Counted from the stretch's first letter, positions 53,692 to 63,539 are shown. The stretch: DNA of 64,000 bases from Novosphingobium terrae (GCF_017163935.1 NZ_JABVZR010000001.1:806001-870000), one strand, 5' to 3'. The notes: generated by a model from the sequence alone, not told the origin. Numbers and translations are program-made.

Positions 53692-53773
53692 TTTTCCGAT
53701 ACGCTCCCTTTACGGCCCGTGCCTCTGGCGGCTAAGAGCCCGCCAGTCCAGTTTTCGCGCGGATATTTTCACC

Positions 53774-54610
53774 ATGACCGATCCCAACTACAAGCGTGTT
53801 CTCCTCAAATTGTCAGGCGAGGTCCTGATGGGTGAGCAAGCCTTCGGCATCGATCCCGGTTTCGTCACCGAATTGGCCCGCGAAGTGAAGGCCGCCAAGG
53901 AGACCGGGCTGGAGATCTGCCTCGTCATCGGCGGCGGCAACATCTTCCGCGGCATGGCGGGCGCCGCCAAGGGCATGGACCGGGCGCAGGCCGATTATAT
54001 GGGCATGCTGGCCACGGTGATGAACGCTCTGGCGATGCAGAATGCGCTTGAGCAGCTCGGCGTGCCGACCCGCGTGCAGTCCGCCATCGAGATGGACAAA
54101 GTCTGCGAGCCGGTGATACGTCGCCGCGCCGAGCGCCATCTGGAAAAGGGCCGCGTGGTGATCTTCGCCGCCGGTGTGGGCGCGCCATATTTCACCACCG
54201 ATTCCGGCGCCGCGCTGCGTGCTGCCGAGATGAAGTGCGATGCCCTGATCAAGGGCACCAGCGTCGATGGCATCTACAGCGCGGACCCCAAGACCGATCC
54301 GTCAGCCATTCGTTATGACACCATCGATTATGACACGGTTCTGGCCCAGAACCTGAAGGTGATGGATGCCAGCGCGGTGGCGCTGTGCCGTGACAACAAG
54401 ATTCCGATCGTCGTCTTCTCGATCCGCGAGCGGGGCAATCTGGCCCGTGTGCTTCAGGGTAAGGGGACCCAGACGATCGTGGGTACGCCCGCTGAGAAGG
54501 CAGCCGTCAAGGCAGCGGCGGCCCCGAAGAAAAAAGCCGTGAAGGCACCGAAAGTAGACAAGACCAAGGCTGTGAAAAAGCCGAAGGCTGCGAAAGCGGC
54601 TCAGGCTTAA
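53774..54610 (+). CDS. pyrH: UMP kinase with Lys/Ala-rich C-terminal extension
   Basis: 278 residues from the ATG at 53774 ([20 protein letters not shown]). The amino-acid-kinase fold is complete by about residue 238: [14 protein letters not shown] near 55, [27 protein letters not shown] near 120-145, [14 protein letters not shown] and [10 protein letters not shown]. Typical UMP kinases end there. Here about 40 residues of Lys, Ala, Pro and Val ([19 protein letters not shown] and on) follow, resembling a histone-H1-like tail. The enzyme makes UDP from UMP and ATP. It is followed by frr after 28 nt. Confidence 0.96.
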   Translation: MTDPNYKRVLLKLSGEVLMGEQAFGIDPGFVTELAREVKAAKETGLEICLVIGGGNIFRGMAGAAKGMDRAQADYMGMLATVMNALAMQNALEQLGVPTRVQSAIEMDKVCEPVIRRRAERHLEKGRVVIFAAGVGAPYFTTDSGAALRAAEMKCDALIKGTSVDGIYSADPKTDPSAIRYDTIDYDTVLAQNLKVMDASAVALCRDNKIPIVVFSIRERGNLARVLQGKGTQTIVGTPAEKAAVKAAAAPKKKAVKAPKVDKTKAVKKPKAAKAAQA

Positions 54611-54638
54611 GCCCGCAAGGCATTGAAGGAGAACACCC

Positions 54639-55202
54639 ATGGCCACCCCGAAATATGACAAGGCCGATCTGGAACGCCGCATGAAGGGCGCTGTCGAGGC
54701 GCTGGTCAGCGATCTGGCGGGTCTGCGCACCGGCCGCGCCAATGTCGCGCTGCTCGATCCCATCGTGGTCGAGGTTTACGGCAGCAAGATGCCGCTCAAC
54801 GGCGTTGCCAGCGTTTCCGCCCCCGAGCCGCGCATGCTGGCCGTGCAGGTGTGGGACAAGGGCACCGTCAGCTCGGTGGAAAAGGCGATCCGTTCCGCCG
54901 GTCTGGGCCTGAACCCCATCACCGACGGCCAGACGCTGCGTCTGCCGATCCCTGACCTCACCGAAGAGCGTCGCAAGGAACTGGCCAAGCTGGCGGGCAA
55001 ATATGCCGAGAACGCCCGTATCGCCATTCGCAACGTGCGCCGTGACGGTATGGAAGCGGCCAAGGCCGACGAGAACAAGAAGCTGATCGGCGAGGACGAG
55101 CGCAAGCGCTACGAAACCGAGATCCAGAAGCTGACCGACGACCAGATCAAGGCCGCTGATGACGTCGCCGCTGCCAAGGAAAAGGAAATCCTGGGCAAGT
55201 GA
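54639..55202 (+). CDS. frr: ribosome recycling factor
   Basis: 187 residues, standard. It shows LERRMKGAVEALVSDLAGLRTGRANVALLDPIVVEVYGSKMPLNGVASV and IPDLTEERRKELAKLAGKYAENARIAIRNVRRD, the signatures of both domains. With EF-G it splits post-termination ribosomes. The stop overlaps the uppS start by GTGA. Confidence 0.98.
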   Translation: MATPKYDKADLERRMKGAVEALVSDLAGLRTGRANVALLDPIVVEVYGSKMPLNGVASVSAPEPRMLAVQVWDKGTVSSVEKAIRSAGLGLNPITDGQTLRLPIPDLTEERRKELAKLAGKYAENARIAIRNVRRDGMEAAKADENKKLIGEDERKRYETEIQKLTDDQIKAADDVAAAKEKEILGK

Positions 55203-55906
55203 GCGCTTTGGCTCTCAGCAGCGGCGATGCCGGGCCCGGCGTGCGCCATGTCGCCATCATCATGGATGGCAATGGACGCTGGGCCAAGCAGCGGTTTCTG
55301 CCGCGCGCGATGGGCCATCAGCGCGGCGGGGAGGCGGTGCGCCGCCTGATCCGCGGCGTGAAGGATATGGGGCTTGAGGCGCTGACGCTTTATGCCTTTT
55401 CCTCGGAAAACTGGCGGCGCTCGGCGGAGGAAATCTCCGATCTGATGAGCCTGATGAAGCGCTTTATCCTCAATGATCTGGATGAGATCGCCGCCCATGG
55501 CGTGCGCATCCGCATCATCGGGGATTACAAGGCGTTTTCGCCCGATGTGGTGGCGCTGCTCGACAATGCGATCGAGAAGACGGCGAACAACCGCGTGATG
55601 ACGCTGGCCGTGGCGCTGAACTATGGCAGCCAGCAGGAAATCGCCCGCGCCGCCACCGCCGCTGCCGCCAAGGGCGAGATCACGCCCGAGAGCATCGAGG
55701 CGGAACTCTACACCAGCGATCTGCCGCCGCTCGATCTGCTGATCCGCACCAGCGGCGAGGTGCGCCTGTCGAACTTCCTGCTGTGGCAGGCCGCTTATGC
55801 CGAAATGTGGTTCACCGATGTGCTGTGGCCCGATTTCACGCCCGAGCATCTGAAGGAAGCCATGGCCGCCTTCACCCAGCGGGAGCGCCGTTTCGGTGGC
55901 CGCTGA
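55199..55906 (+). CDS. uppS: undecaprenyl diphosphate synthase
   Basis: 235 residues from a GTG at 55199. HVAIIMDGNGRWAKQR near residue 20 holds the catalytic Asp, TLYAFSSENWRRSAEEI near 65-80 the substrate site, and DLLIRTSGEVRLSNFLLWQAAYAE near 185 the conserved C-terminal motif. It makes the C55 carrier lipid for peptidoglycan. One usual position, R-x-S-x-x-x-R-L-S-x-F, is intact. Confidence 0.97.
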   Translation: MSALALSSGDAGPGVRHVAIIMDGNGRWAKQRFLPRAMGHQRGGEAVRRLIRGVKDMGLEALTLYAFSSENWRRSAEEISDLMSLMKRFILNDLDEIAAHGVRIRIIGDYKAFSPDVVALLDNAIEKTANNRVMTLAVALNYGSQQEIARAATAAAAKGEITPESIEAELYTSDLPPLDLLIRTSGEVRLSNFLLWQAAYAEMWFTDVLWPDFTPEHLKEAMAAFTQRERRFGGR

Positions 55907-56603
55907 GAGCCTGTCGCCGGGGCGCTCGCGCTCTGAGCTGAAGACGCGTACCCTCTCGGCCATCGTGATGGTTGCCGTGGCGGGGATCGCGCTGGCGCTG
56001 GGCGGGCTGGTCTGGCAGCTTTTCGTGCTGGCCGTGGCCGTGGGCGTGCTGTGGGAGTGGAACAAGCTCGTGCGCCGCATCGCGGTCAGCCGCTGGGCGC
56101 GGCTGATCTGGCTGGTGGCGGGCGTGGTCTATGTCGGCACGGCGAGCGAGGTGCTGGCCTCGATCCCGCTGATGTTCGGCGCGCTGGGGCCTTTGATCCC
56201 GGTGGCGCTGGTGGTGGCCACCGATGTGGGCGCCTATTTCGCGGGCCGCACCTTCGGGGGCCCCAAGATCGCGCCCATGATCAGCCCCTCGAAAACGTGG
56301 TCCGGCCTGGCGGGCGGGGCGCTGCTCTCGGCGCTGGCCTCGCTGGGCTTGCTGGTGCTCGCAACCGGGCGTATTTTGTTCGATGAGGCGCAGGTTCTGG
56401 CTCAGTTCATGATCGCTGGTGTTGCTGTGGCGGTGATCGCTCAGGCCGGTGATTTCTTCGAGAGCTGGATGAAGCGCCGCGCTGGCGTGAAGGACAGTGG
56501 TTCGCTGATCCCCGGCCATGGCGGTCTGTTCGATCGGGTGGACGGTCTGCTGGCGGTGCTGTTCGTGGCGGGCCTGCTGTCCGCGATAAGAAGGTTTTTC
56601 TAA
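55896..56603 (+). CDS. cdsA: phosphatidate cytidylyltransferase
   Basis: 235 residues from a GTG at 55896, overlapping uppS by 11 nt. Eight or so membrane helices; the C-terminal signature is GSLIPGHGGLFDRVDGLLAV near 205-225, and APMISPSKTWSGLAGG near 125 is also conserved. It forms CDP-diacylglycerol from phosphatidate and CTP, which feeds PssA. The protein is somewhat shorter than E. coli CdsA, as in other alphaproteobacteria. Confidence 0.95.
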   Translation: MAAESLSPGRSRSELKTRTLSAIVMVAVAGIALALGGLVWQLFVLAVAVGVLWEWNKLVRRIAVSRWARLIWLVAGVVYVGTASEVLASIPLMFGALGPLIPVALVVATDVGAYFAGRTFGGPKIAPMISPSKTWSGLAGGALLSALASLGLLVLATGRILFDEAQVLAQFMIAGVAVAVIAQAGDFFESWMKRRAGVKDSGSLIPGHGGLFDRVDGLLAVLFVAGLLSAIRRFF

Positions 56604-56606
56604 AGT

Positions 56607-57764
56607 ATGATGCGCAGTCTGTCCGTTCTGGGCGCCACCGGCTCGATCGGGGCCTCGACACTGGATCTGGTGCGGCGCCAGCCCGAGGCATGGCGCGTGG
56701 TGGCGCTGACCGCCAATGGCAATGCCAAGGCGCTTGCCGAACTCGCCCGTGAATTCAAGGCGCAAGTGGCGGTTGTTGCCGATGAGGCTCAGCTGCCCGC
56801 CCTGCGTGAGGCGCTGGCCGGCAGCGGCATCGAGGCGACGGGCGGCGAGGCCGCGCTGGTCGAGGCAGCGAGCCGTCCCGCAGATATCGTGATGGCCGCC
56901 ATCGTCGGCTGCGCGGGTCTGGCCCCCACCATGGCCGCCATCGAGCAAGGCCGCACCGTGGCACTGGCCAACAAGGAAGCGCTGGTCTCTGCTGGCGAGG
57001 TGATGACCGCCGCCGTGGCCAGGCATGGCACCACGCTGCTGCCGGTCGATTCCGAGCATAATGCCATTTTCCAGTGCCTGTCCGGCAACAGCCACAAGGA
57101 TGTGCGCTGGATCACGCTGACCGCCAGCGGCGGGCCCTTCCGTGACTGGGATGCCGAGCAGCTGCGCCATGCCACGCCTGCTCAGGCGATCAAGCATCCC
57201 AACTGGTCGATGGGCGCCAAGATCAGCGTCGATTCGGCCACGATGATGAACAAGGGTCTGGAGTTTATCGAGGCCTATCACCTCTTCCCGGTGGGCCTCG
57301 ACAAGCTGCGCATCATCGTTCACCCGCAGTCGATCATCCACTCCATGGTGGAATACCGCGACGGCTCGACGCTGGCGCAGCTGGGGCCGAGCGATATGCG
57401 CGTGCCCATCGCCAGCTGCCTGGCCTGGCCCGCCCGCATGGACACGCCGCTGTCGGACCAGCTCGATCTGGCCACCATCGGCCAGCTGACCTTCCGCGCG
57501 CCCGATGAGGAGCGTTTCCCCGCCACCCGTCTGGCGCGTGAAGCCGCGCGGGCAGGGGGGGGCATCCCCGCTGTGCTCAATGCCGCCAATGAGGTGGCCG
57601 TGGCCGCTTTCCTCGATGGCCGCATCGGCTTCACCCGGATCGCGGCGATGGTCGAGGATGTGCTGGGGCGTTACGCGCCGCCGCCGCCCGCCACGCTGGA
57701 GGATGTCCATGCTGTTGACGCCCGCGCCCGTATCGAGGCGAAATCCCTGATGGAGATCGCGTAA
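56607..57764 (+). CDS. dxr: 1-deoxy-D-xylulose 5-phosphate reductoisomerase
   Basis: 385 residues. The NADPH site LSVLGATGSIGASTLDLV is at the N-terminus, LANKEALVSAGE near 118, LLPVDSEHNAIFQCL near 145 with the metal ligands Asp and Glu, LTASGGPFRDW near 170 and NWSMGAKISVDSATMMNKGLE near 200. It makes MEP, the committed step of the non-mevalonate isoprenoid pathway that supplies UppS and IspB. It begins 3 nt behind cdsA. Confidence 0.97.
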   Translation: MMRSLSVLGATGSIGASTLDLVRRQPEAWRVVALTANGNAKALAELAREFKAQVAVVADEAQLPALREALAGSGIEATGGEAALVEAASRPADIVMAAIVGCAGLAPTMAAIEQGRTVALANKEALVSAGEVMTAAVARHGTTLLPVDSEHNAIFQCLSGNSHKDVRWITLTASGGPFRDWDAEQLRHATPAQAIKHPNWSMGAKISVDSATMMNKGLEFIEAYHLFPVGLDKLRIIVHPQSIIHSMVEYRDGSTLAQLGPSDMRVPIASCLAWPARMDTPLSDQLDLATIGQLTFRAPDEERFPATRLAREAARAGGGIPAVLNAANEVAVAAFLDGRIGFTRIAAMVEDVLGRYAPPPPATLEDVHAVDARARIEAKSLMEIA

Positions 57765-57767
57765 GCC

Positions 57768-58874
57768 ATGCTGGGGTCGATCTTCAACGGGGTGCTGGGC
57801 TATATTCTGATGCTCGGGCCGCTGGTGCTGTTGCATGAGCTGGGCCATTATCTGGTGGGCCGCTGGTGCGGCGTGCATGCCGATGCCTTTTCCATCGGCT
57901 TTGGTAGCGAGATGTTCGGCTGGACCGACAAGCGCGGCACCCGCTGGAAGGTCTCATGGCTGCCTTTGGGCGGTTATGTGAAGTTTGCCGGCGATATGAA
58001 CGCCGCCTCCATGCCGATCGACGATATTCCGCTCAGCCTTGAAGAGCGCGAGCGTTGCTTCCAGTTCAAGCCGCTATGGCAGCGCGCCGCGATCGTGGCG
58101 GCGGGGCCGGTCACCAATCTGCTGATCGCTCTGGTGATCTTTTCGGCCTTCAACGTCGCTTTCGGGCGTTATGTCGCCGATCCGGTGATCAAGGCTTTCC
58201 CCGAGCATTCCGCCGCTCAGGCTGCCGGGCTGCAGCTGGGCGACCGCATTGTTGCCGTCGATGGCGACAAGACCCCCTATTTCGATGATGTGGCGATGCA
58301 TGTCGCGCCGTTCCCCGGCGAGACGGTGCAGGTGACGGTGCAGCGCGGCGCGGGCCAGCTTACGGTGCCGGTCAAGCTGGGCAGCATCGCCCAGCAGGAC
58401 GGCAAGGGCCATACCAGCAACTACGGCCTGATGGGCATCCAGCGCGGTGACGTCTATCGCCTGCGCTATGGCCCCATCGACGGCGTGGGCCACGCCTTCG
58501 AGCAATGCACCCAGATCGTCGAGCTGACGGTGACCGGCCTGCGCCAGATCATCTTCGGCCAGCGCAGCGTGCGCGAGCTGGGCGGGCCGGTGAAGATCGC
58601 CGGTGTCGCGGGGCAGGCGCTGAGCATGGGGCTGTTGCCCTTTGTTTCGATGGCGGCTTTCATTTCAATTAATTTGGCATTCATCAATCTGCTGCCAATT
58701 CCGGGGCTGGATGGTGGGCACCTTGCTTTTTATGCGGTGGAGGCTCTTCGCCGCAGGGCAATGACGGCACGCACGCAGGAATGGGCCTTCCGCACCGGTT
58801 TGGCTTTCCTGCTGGCGCTGATCGTCTTCGTAACTGTCAATGATGTGGTGCCGGCCAGATTTTTCGGTTCATGA
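57768..58874 (+). CDS. rseP: RIP metalloprotease RseP
   Basis: 368 residues. LLHELGHYLVGRWCGV near 22 is the zinc-binding H-E-x-x-H in the first membrane helix. One or two PDZ domains lie at about 115-220 (FPEHSAAQAAGLQLGDRIVAVDG). The second metal motif INLLPIPGLDGGHL is near 305 in the last part of the protein. It cuts anti-sigma factors and signal peptide remnants within the membrane. The position between dxr and bamA is conserved. Confidence 0.96.
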   Translation: MLGSIFNGVLGYILMLGPLVLLHELGHYLVGRWCGVHADAFSIGFGSEMFGWTDKRGTRWKVSWLPLGGYVKFAGDMNAASMPIDDIPLSLEERERCFQFKPLWQRAAIVAAGPVTNLLIALVIFSAFNVAFGRYVADPVIKAFPEHSAAQAAGLQLGDRIVAVDGDKTPYFDDVAMHVAPFPGETVQVTVQRGAGQLTVPVKLGSIAQQDGKGHTSNYGLMGIQRGDVYRLRYGPIDGVGHAFEQCTQIVELTVTGLRQIIFGQRSVRELGGPVKIAGVAGQALSMGLLPFVSMAAFISINLAFINLLPIPGLDGGHLAFYAVEALRRRAMTARTQEWAFRTGLAFLLALIVFVTVNDVVPARFFGS

Positions 58875-59047
58875 TGGGGAAATAAGCGGGGCTGACGCCT
58901 TGTAACGTGCCAAGATGCCTTGATCGTGGATCAAGCATCGGGCACAGGGCGGCTGTGCTTTAGGGCGGGCCGTGGCTTTCGGGCGGATGGTCCGCGCGAG
59001 GGCAAACAGGGGTAGTTCGGTTGGCGGCGTGCCGCCGACTTGGGGAA

Positions 59048-61807
59048 ATGGGAACTGCCGTGTCGAAGATGGGACGAATTATGGGTCAACGCGCTGGGAT
59101 TTGCAGCACCTCGCATCTGGTGGTTGCCCTGTTGGGCAGCTCGATTCTCGCGGGGGTGCCGCAAATTGCCCTGGCTGCGCCTGCCCCCAAGGCGGCGCCT
59201 GCCAAGAAGGGCGCGCCCGTTCCTGCCGGTGCGGCCCAGCCTCTGGGTGAGGACAAGGCGCCTGCCGCCGCGCCCGCAGCCGGCACCGGCCAGGTCATCC
59301 AGTCGCTGACGGTCGAGGGCGTGCAGCGCCTCGAACAGGACACGGTGCTGTCCTATGTGAAGCTGCGTGTCGGCCAGGTCTATTCGCAGGTTGCCGCTGA
59401 CCAGGCGCTCAAGGATCTGAACGCCACCGAGCTGTTCTCCGACCTGCAGGTCCGTAACGACAATGGCCATGTGGTCATCACCGTTCAGGAAAACCCGGTC
59501 ATCAACCGCATCGTTCTTGAGGGCAACAAGCACCTCAAGGAAGACAAGATCAACCCTGAGATCAAGCTGGCCCCGCGCCAGATCTTCACGCGTTCCAAGG
59601 TGCGCGCCGACGTGGCCCGCATCATCGAGCTGTACAAGCGTCAGGGCCGTTTCGGCGCCAGCGTCGAGCCCAAGATGGTCAAGCTCGACCAGAACCGCGT
59701 CGATATCGTGTTTGAAATCACCGAAGGGCCCAAGTCCAAGGTCCGCCAGATCAACGTCATCGGCAATGAGGCTTTCACCGACAAGGAGATCGCCGCGGTC
59801 ATGATGACCAAGGAGGCGCGCCCGCTGCATATCTTCCGCAGCGGCACCTCCTACGATCCGGACAAGCTGGCCTATGACCAGCAGAAGCTGCGCCAGTTCT
59901 ACCTGACCAACGGCTATGCCGACTTCCGCGTCGTTTCCGCCGTGGCCGAGCTGACGCCGGACAAGAAGGACTTCATCGTCACTTACGTGGTCGAGGAAGG
60001 CAAGCGCTACAAGTTCGGCGACATCAAGGTGGAAAGCCAGCTGCGCGACTTCGATGGCGCCACGCTGGTCAAGGCTCTGCCCGAAAAGAAGGGCGCCTGG
60101 TACAACGCCAAGCAGGTTGAGGACACGATCGACCAGCTGAACGACACCGCCGGTGCCTTCGGCTATCTCGCCGACGTGCGCCCTCAGTATCAGCGCGACC
60201 CCAAGACGCTGACCATGGGCGTCACCTTCAACATGACCGAAGTGCCGCGCGTTTACGTGGAGCGCATCGACGTCAACGGAAACACGCTGACCCAGGACAA
60301 GGTGGTCCGTCGCGAATTCCGTCTGGCCGAAGGCGATGCCTTCAACACGGTGCAGATGAAGCGCTCGACCAACCGCATCAAGGGTCTGGGCTATTTCCAG
60401 GAGAAGTTCGAGGTCAAGCAGACCGCCGGTTCGGCGGCTGACCGCGTGGTGCTCGAAGCCAATCTGGAAGAAAAGCCCACCGGCGAACTGCAGCTTTCGG
60501 CAGGTTACTCCAGCCTTGAAAGCTTCATCTTCTCCGCGGCGATCAAGCAGAACAACTTCCGCGGCCGCGGCCAGACGGTGGGTCTCTCGGGCTCGATCTC
60601 GCGCTATTCCAAGAGCCTGGTGCTGTCCTTCGCCGAGCCTTATCTGATGGATAAGAGCGTCTCGCTGGGCGTGGACATCTACCGCCGCGACTACAACAAC
60701 TACAATTACTACAGCAGCAATTCGAACTCGCTGTATGAAAGCTCGACCACCGGTTTCCAGGCGCGTCTGGGCTTCCCGCTGACCGAATACACCTCGCTGG
60801 TGACGCGCTACACGCTGAACTATGACAAGGTCTCGCTCGATCAGACGCAGTTCTATTCGCAGAACTCGTCGGGCGTGCTGGCGTGTAACCCGATCCTTGC
60901 GGGCCGCTATCTCTGCGAATCCGAAGGGTCGCGCACCAGCTCGATCGTCGGCGCCTCGCTGATCTATGAAAACCTCGACAACCGCGTCCATCCCTCCAAG
61001 GGCAAGACCGGGTCGATCGGTGTCGATATTTCGGGTCTGGGTGGTTCGGTGCGCTATGCGCGCCTGCGTGCCAACGTTGCGCGTTACTGGCCGGTGGGCA
61101 AGGGCTTCATCGGCTCGATCACGGCCGAGGGCGGCGCGATCCATGCGCTGGGCAGCGATACCAAGTCGGCGGGCGTGGATGCCATCCAGCTGACCGACCG
61201 TTTCTATCTGGGCTCGCCCCAGATCCGCGGCTTCGACATTCGCGGCGTGGGCCCGCGCATTGTGCGCAAGAACCAGACGGGCACCGATTCCAGCGGCAAC
61301 CCGACCTATTCGGCTGACCGCAATGACTGGACCGAAGACGCGATCGGCGGCAAGTATTACTATCTGGCCCGCGCGGAGCTGGAAATCCCGCTGGGTGCCG
61401 GCGCGAAGGAAATGGGCATTCGTCCCTCGATCTTCCTCGATGCCGGTGCTGTCTGGGGCATAACCAAGCCGCAGACCCAGTATTACACCACCAGCACGCT
61501 GATCCCGACCCGCGATTCGAAGGGCAATGCCCTCTATTCGCAGACCAATCTGGACGGCAGCGTGGTCACCACCACCAATGCCACCAACCCGGCGACCAAC
61601 GCGGCCAACACCGCGCTGGGCACCACCGTGGCTCCGTTCCAGGAATTCTATTACGGCGATACGCCGACGCCCCGCATCGCGATCGGTGTGGGCTTCAACT
61701 GGAATTCGCCCTTCGGGCCGTTCCGCATCGATATTGCCAAATCGCTTTTGCACGCCACTGGCGACGATACCAAAGTCTTCACTTTCAACGTGGGAACCCA
61801 GTTCTGA
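59048..61807 (+). CDS. bamA: outer membrane protein assembly factor BamA
   Basis: About 919 residues from the ATG at 59048; TTG at 59021 and ATG at 59069 are alternatives. A signal peptide with VVALLGSSILAGVPQIALAA is followed by an Ala/Pro/Lys-rich linker, then five POTRA domains (from IQSLTVEGVQRLEQDTVL to VPRVYVERIDVNGN and beyond) and a C-terminal 16-strand barrel with the lid-lock motif SPQIRGFDIRGVGPR near 730, and a terminal Phe. It inserts beta-barrel proteins into the outer membrane. It overlaps skp by one base. Confidence 0.96.
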   Translation: MGTAVSKMGRIMGQRAGICSTSHLVVALLGSSILAGVPQIALAAPAPKAAPAKKGAPVPAGAAQPLGEDKAPAAAPAAGTGQVIQSLTVEGVQRLEQDTVLSYVKLRVGQVYSQVAADQALKDLNATELFSDLQVRNDNGHVVITVQENPVINRIVLEGNKHLKEDKINPEIKLAPRQIFTRSKVRADVARIIELYKRQGRFGASVEPKMVKLDQNRVDIVFEITEGPKSKVRQINVIGNEAFTDKEIAAVMMTKEARPLHIFRSGTSYDPDKLAYDQQKLRQFYLTNGYADFRVVSAVAELTPDKKDFIVTYVVEEGKRYKFGDIKVESQLRDFDGATLVKALPEKKGAWYNAKQVEDTIDQLNDTAGAFGYLADVRPQYQRDPKTLTMGVTFNMTEVPRVYVERIDVNGNTLTQDKVVRREFRLAEGDAFNTVQMKRSTNRIKGLGYFQEKFEVKQTAGSAADRVVLEANLEEKPTGELQLSAGYSSLESFIFSAAIKQNNFRGRGQTVGLSGSISRYSKSLVLSFAEPYLMDKSVSLGVDIYRRDYNNYNYYSSNSNSLYESSTTGFQARLGFPLTEYTSLVTRYTLNYDKVSLDQTQFYSQNSSGVLACNPILAGRYLCESEGSRTSSIVGASLIYENLDNRVHPSKGKTGSIGVDISGLGGSVRYARLRANVARYWPVGKGFIGSITAEGGAIHALGSDTKSAGVDAIQLTDRFYLGSPQIRGFDIRGVGPRIVRKNQTGTDSSGNPTYSADRNDWTEDAIGGKYYYLARAELEIPLGAGAKEMGIRPSIFLDAGAVWGITKPQTQYYTTSTLIPTRDSKGNALYSQTNLDGSVVTTTNATNPATNAANTALGTTVAPFQEFYYGDTPTPRIAIGVGFNWNSPFGPFRIDIAKSLLHATGDDTKVFTFNVGTQF

Positions 61808-62535
61808 TGAAAATGCTCGTGAAATCCTTCGTCGCCGTGGCCTTGCTGGCCGGTACGGCTCAGGCTGCTCTGGCTGCCCCCAAGCCCGCCGCCGCCGCTC
61901 CGGCTGCCGCCCCCGCCGCTGCTGGCGTGAAGGCCGGCGTGAATGGCATCGCCTTCGCCTATCTGGACGCCATCATCGAGAATTCGGCTGCCAACCGCGC
62001 CGCCGATGCTCAGCGCCCCACCACCTACAAGGCGCAGATCGATCAGGCCGAAGCCCGCCGCAAGCAGCTGGTCGCCCAGATCCAGCCGATGGTCGACAAG
62101 TACAACAAGGACGCAGCGGCCCCCGGCGCGAACGCCGCCGCCATCCAGCAGCAGGGTGAAACCATCCAGAAGCTGCAGGAATCGGGCCAGCAGGAGCTGC
62201 AGAAGATCCTGGAGCCGGTGAACCTGTCGCGCGCCTATGTGCGTGAGCAGATCCTCGACAAGCTGGATGCCTCGATCCAGGCCGCCATGCAGAAGAACGG
62301 CGTGACGCTGCTGCTCGATCCGCGCGCCAAGCTGGCTTCCAGCAACGCCTATGACCTGAGCCGCGCGATCCTGACCGAAGTTGACGCCGCGATCCCCAAC
62401 GCTCAGCTCGTGCCGCCCGCCGGCTGGCTGCCGCGCGAAGTGCGTGAGCAGCAGGCCCAGCAGCAGCAGGCTGCCGCCGCCGCTGGTGGCGCTGCTCCTG
62501 CCGCCGGTCGCCCTGACGCCGGCGGTGGCCGCTAA
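61807..62535 (+). CDS. skp: OmpH/Skp-family periplasmic chaperone
   Basis: 242 residues. It has a clear signal peptide (VKSFVAVALLAGTAQAALA). The mature part is helical: AFAYLDAIIENSAANRAADAQ, then a long coiled coil with QQQGETIQKLQESGQQELQKI, and AYVREQILDKLDASIQAAMQKNGVTLLLDPRAKL, the OmpH fold. Unlike E. coli Skp it has an Ala/Pro-rich start and a Gln/Ala/Gly-rich tail. It carries unfolded outer-membrane proteins to BamA. Next comes fabZ, with no lpxD in between. Confidence 0.9.
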   Translation: MKMLVKSFVAVALLAGTAQAALAAPKPAAAAPAAAPAAAGVKAGVNGIAFAYLDAIIENSAANRAADAQRPTTYKAQIDQAEARRKQLVAQIQPMVDKYNKDAAAPGANAAAIQQQGETIQKLQESGQQELQKILEPVNLSRAYVREQILDKLDASIQAAMQKNGVTLLLDPRAKLASSNAYDLSRAILTEVDAAIPNAQLVPPAGWLPREVREQQAQQQQAAAAAGGAAPAAGRPDAGGGR

Positions 62536-62556
62536 GGCGCGGACCGGGAACCCCTG

Positions 62557-63048
62557 ATGAGCGAGACCACTCCCGCGCCGCTGGGCGTTTCGGCGCCCAC
62601 TCCGGTGGATTATGACATCCGCAAGATCCTGGCTGCGTTGCCGCATCGCTATCCGATGCTGCTGGTCGACCGGGTGGTCTCGATCACGCCTGACGAGTCG
62701 CTGCATGCCGTGAAGGCGGTCAGCTTCAACGAGGGCTTCTTTCAGGGGCATTTCCCGGGTCGCCCGATCATGCCGGGCGTGCTGATCGTCGAGGCGCTGG
62801 CGCAGGCCGCCGGTATCCTCGCGATCGAATCGCTTGGTCTGGCCGGTTCGGGCAAGCTGGTCTATTTCATGGCGATCGAGGACGCGAAGTTCCGCGCTCC
62901 GGTCGAACCGGGCGTGCTGCTCGACCTGCATGTGGGCTTTATCCAGAAGCGGGCACGGGTCTGCAAGTTCTGGGGCAAGGCCATGCTGGGCGACAAGCTG
63001 GCCACCGAGGTCAGCTTCACTGCCATGATCGCGGATCAGCCCGCCTAA
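62557..63048 (+). CDS. fabZ: 3-hydroxyacyl-ACP dehydratase FabZ
   Basis: 163 residues. [16 protein letters not shown] near 30 and [26 protein letters not shown] near 65-90 hold the catalytic His and Glu of the hot-dog fold. It dehydrates 3-hydroxyacyl-ACP in fatty acid elongation. In LPS-making bacteria it is flanked by lpxD and lpxA; neither is here. Confidence 0.97.
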   Translation: MSETTPAPLGVSAPTPVDYDIRKILAALPHRYPMLLVDRVVSITPDESLHAVKAVSFNEGFFQGHFPGRPIMPGVLIVEALAQAAGILAIESLGLAGSGKLVYFMAIEDAKFRAPVEPGVLLDLHVGFIQKRARVCKFWGKAMLGDKLATEVSFTAMIADQPA

Positions 63049-63084
63049 GAACAGATGGAGAGGCAGCGCGCTCGGATCGGGTGC

Positions 63085-63138
63085 CAATGCCGCTTCGTCG
63101 GGAGACGTTATAGGAGCGCGAGGGTGTAACACCCTCGC
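63085..63138. repeat. dispersed palindromic element, short right end (copy g)
   Basis: TCGGGAGACGTTATAGGAGC leads to a GCGAGGGTG/CACCCTCGC hairpin at 63118-63138, which matches the right ends at 20581 and 35368. Confidence 0.7.
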
Positions 63139-63254
63139 ATCTTCTCTTTCTTGTCTCCTGAATCCAGAGCTGGACAAAAGCGCCGCTCCTCGCTAGGGGC
63201 GGCGCTTCCATTTCGGGCCGGTCGGAACCGGCACTTCAAACGAAAGATATTGCC

Positions 63255-63485
63255 ATGAAGGCCAACACCCACCCCGATTACCACTTCATCACCGTTCAGA
63301 TGACTGACGGCACCACCTTCCAGACCCGTTCGACCTGGGGCAAGGAAGGCGACGTGCTCGCTCTGGACATCGATCCCACCTCGCACCCGGCCTGGACCGG
63401 CGGCAGCGGTCGTCTGCTCGACCAGGGTGGCCGTGTGGCCCAGTTCAACAAGCGCTTCGGTGGCCTCAGCCTCAAGAAGGGCTGA
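63255..63485 (+). CDS. rpmE: 50S ribosomal protein L31
   Basis: 76 residues. [45 protein letters not shown] is the alphaproteobacterial L31 pattern. The zinc-binding cysteines of the C+ form are missing, so this is a C-minus protein. It forms a bridge between subunits. It has its own terminator. Confidence 0.95.
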   Translation: MKANTHPDYHFITVQMTDGTTFQTRSTWGKEGDVLALDIDPTSHPAWTGGSGRLLDQGGRVAQFNKRFGGLSLKKG

Positions 63486-63512
63486 TCCTCGCGCTTGCAG
63501 GATTGTACGAAA

Positions 63513-63539
63513 AGGGCTCGGGAAACCGGGCCCTTTTTG
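63513..63539 (+). terminator. Rho-independent terminator of rpmE
   Basis: GGGCTCGG pairs with CCGGGCCC (one G-T) around GAAA, with T-run behind. Confidence 0.88.
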
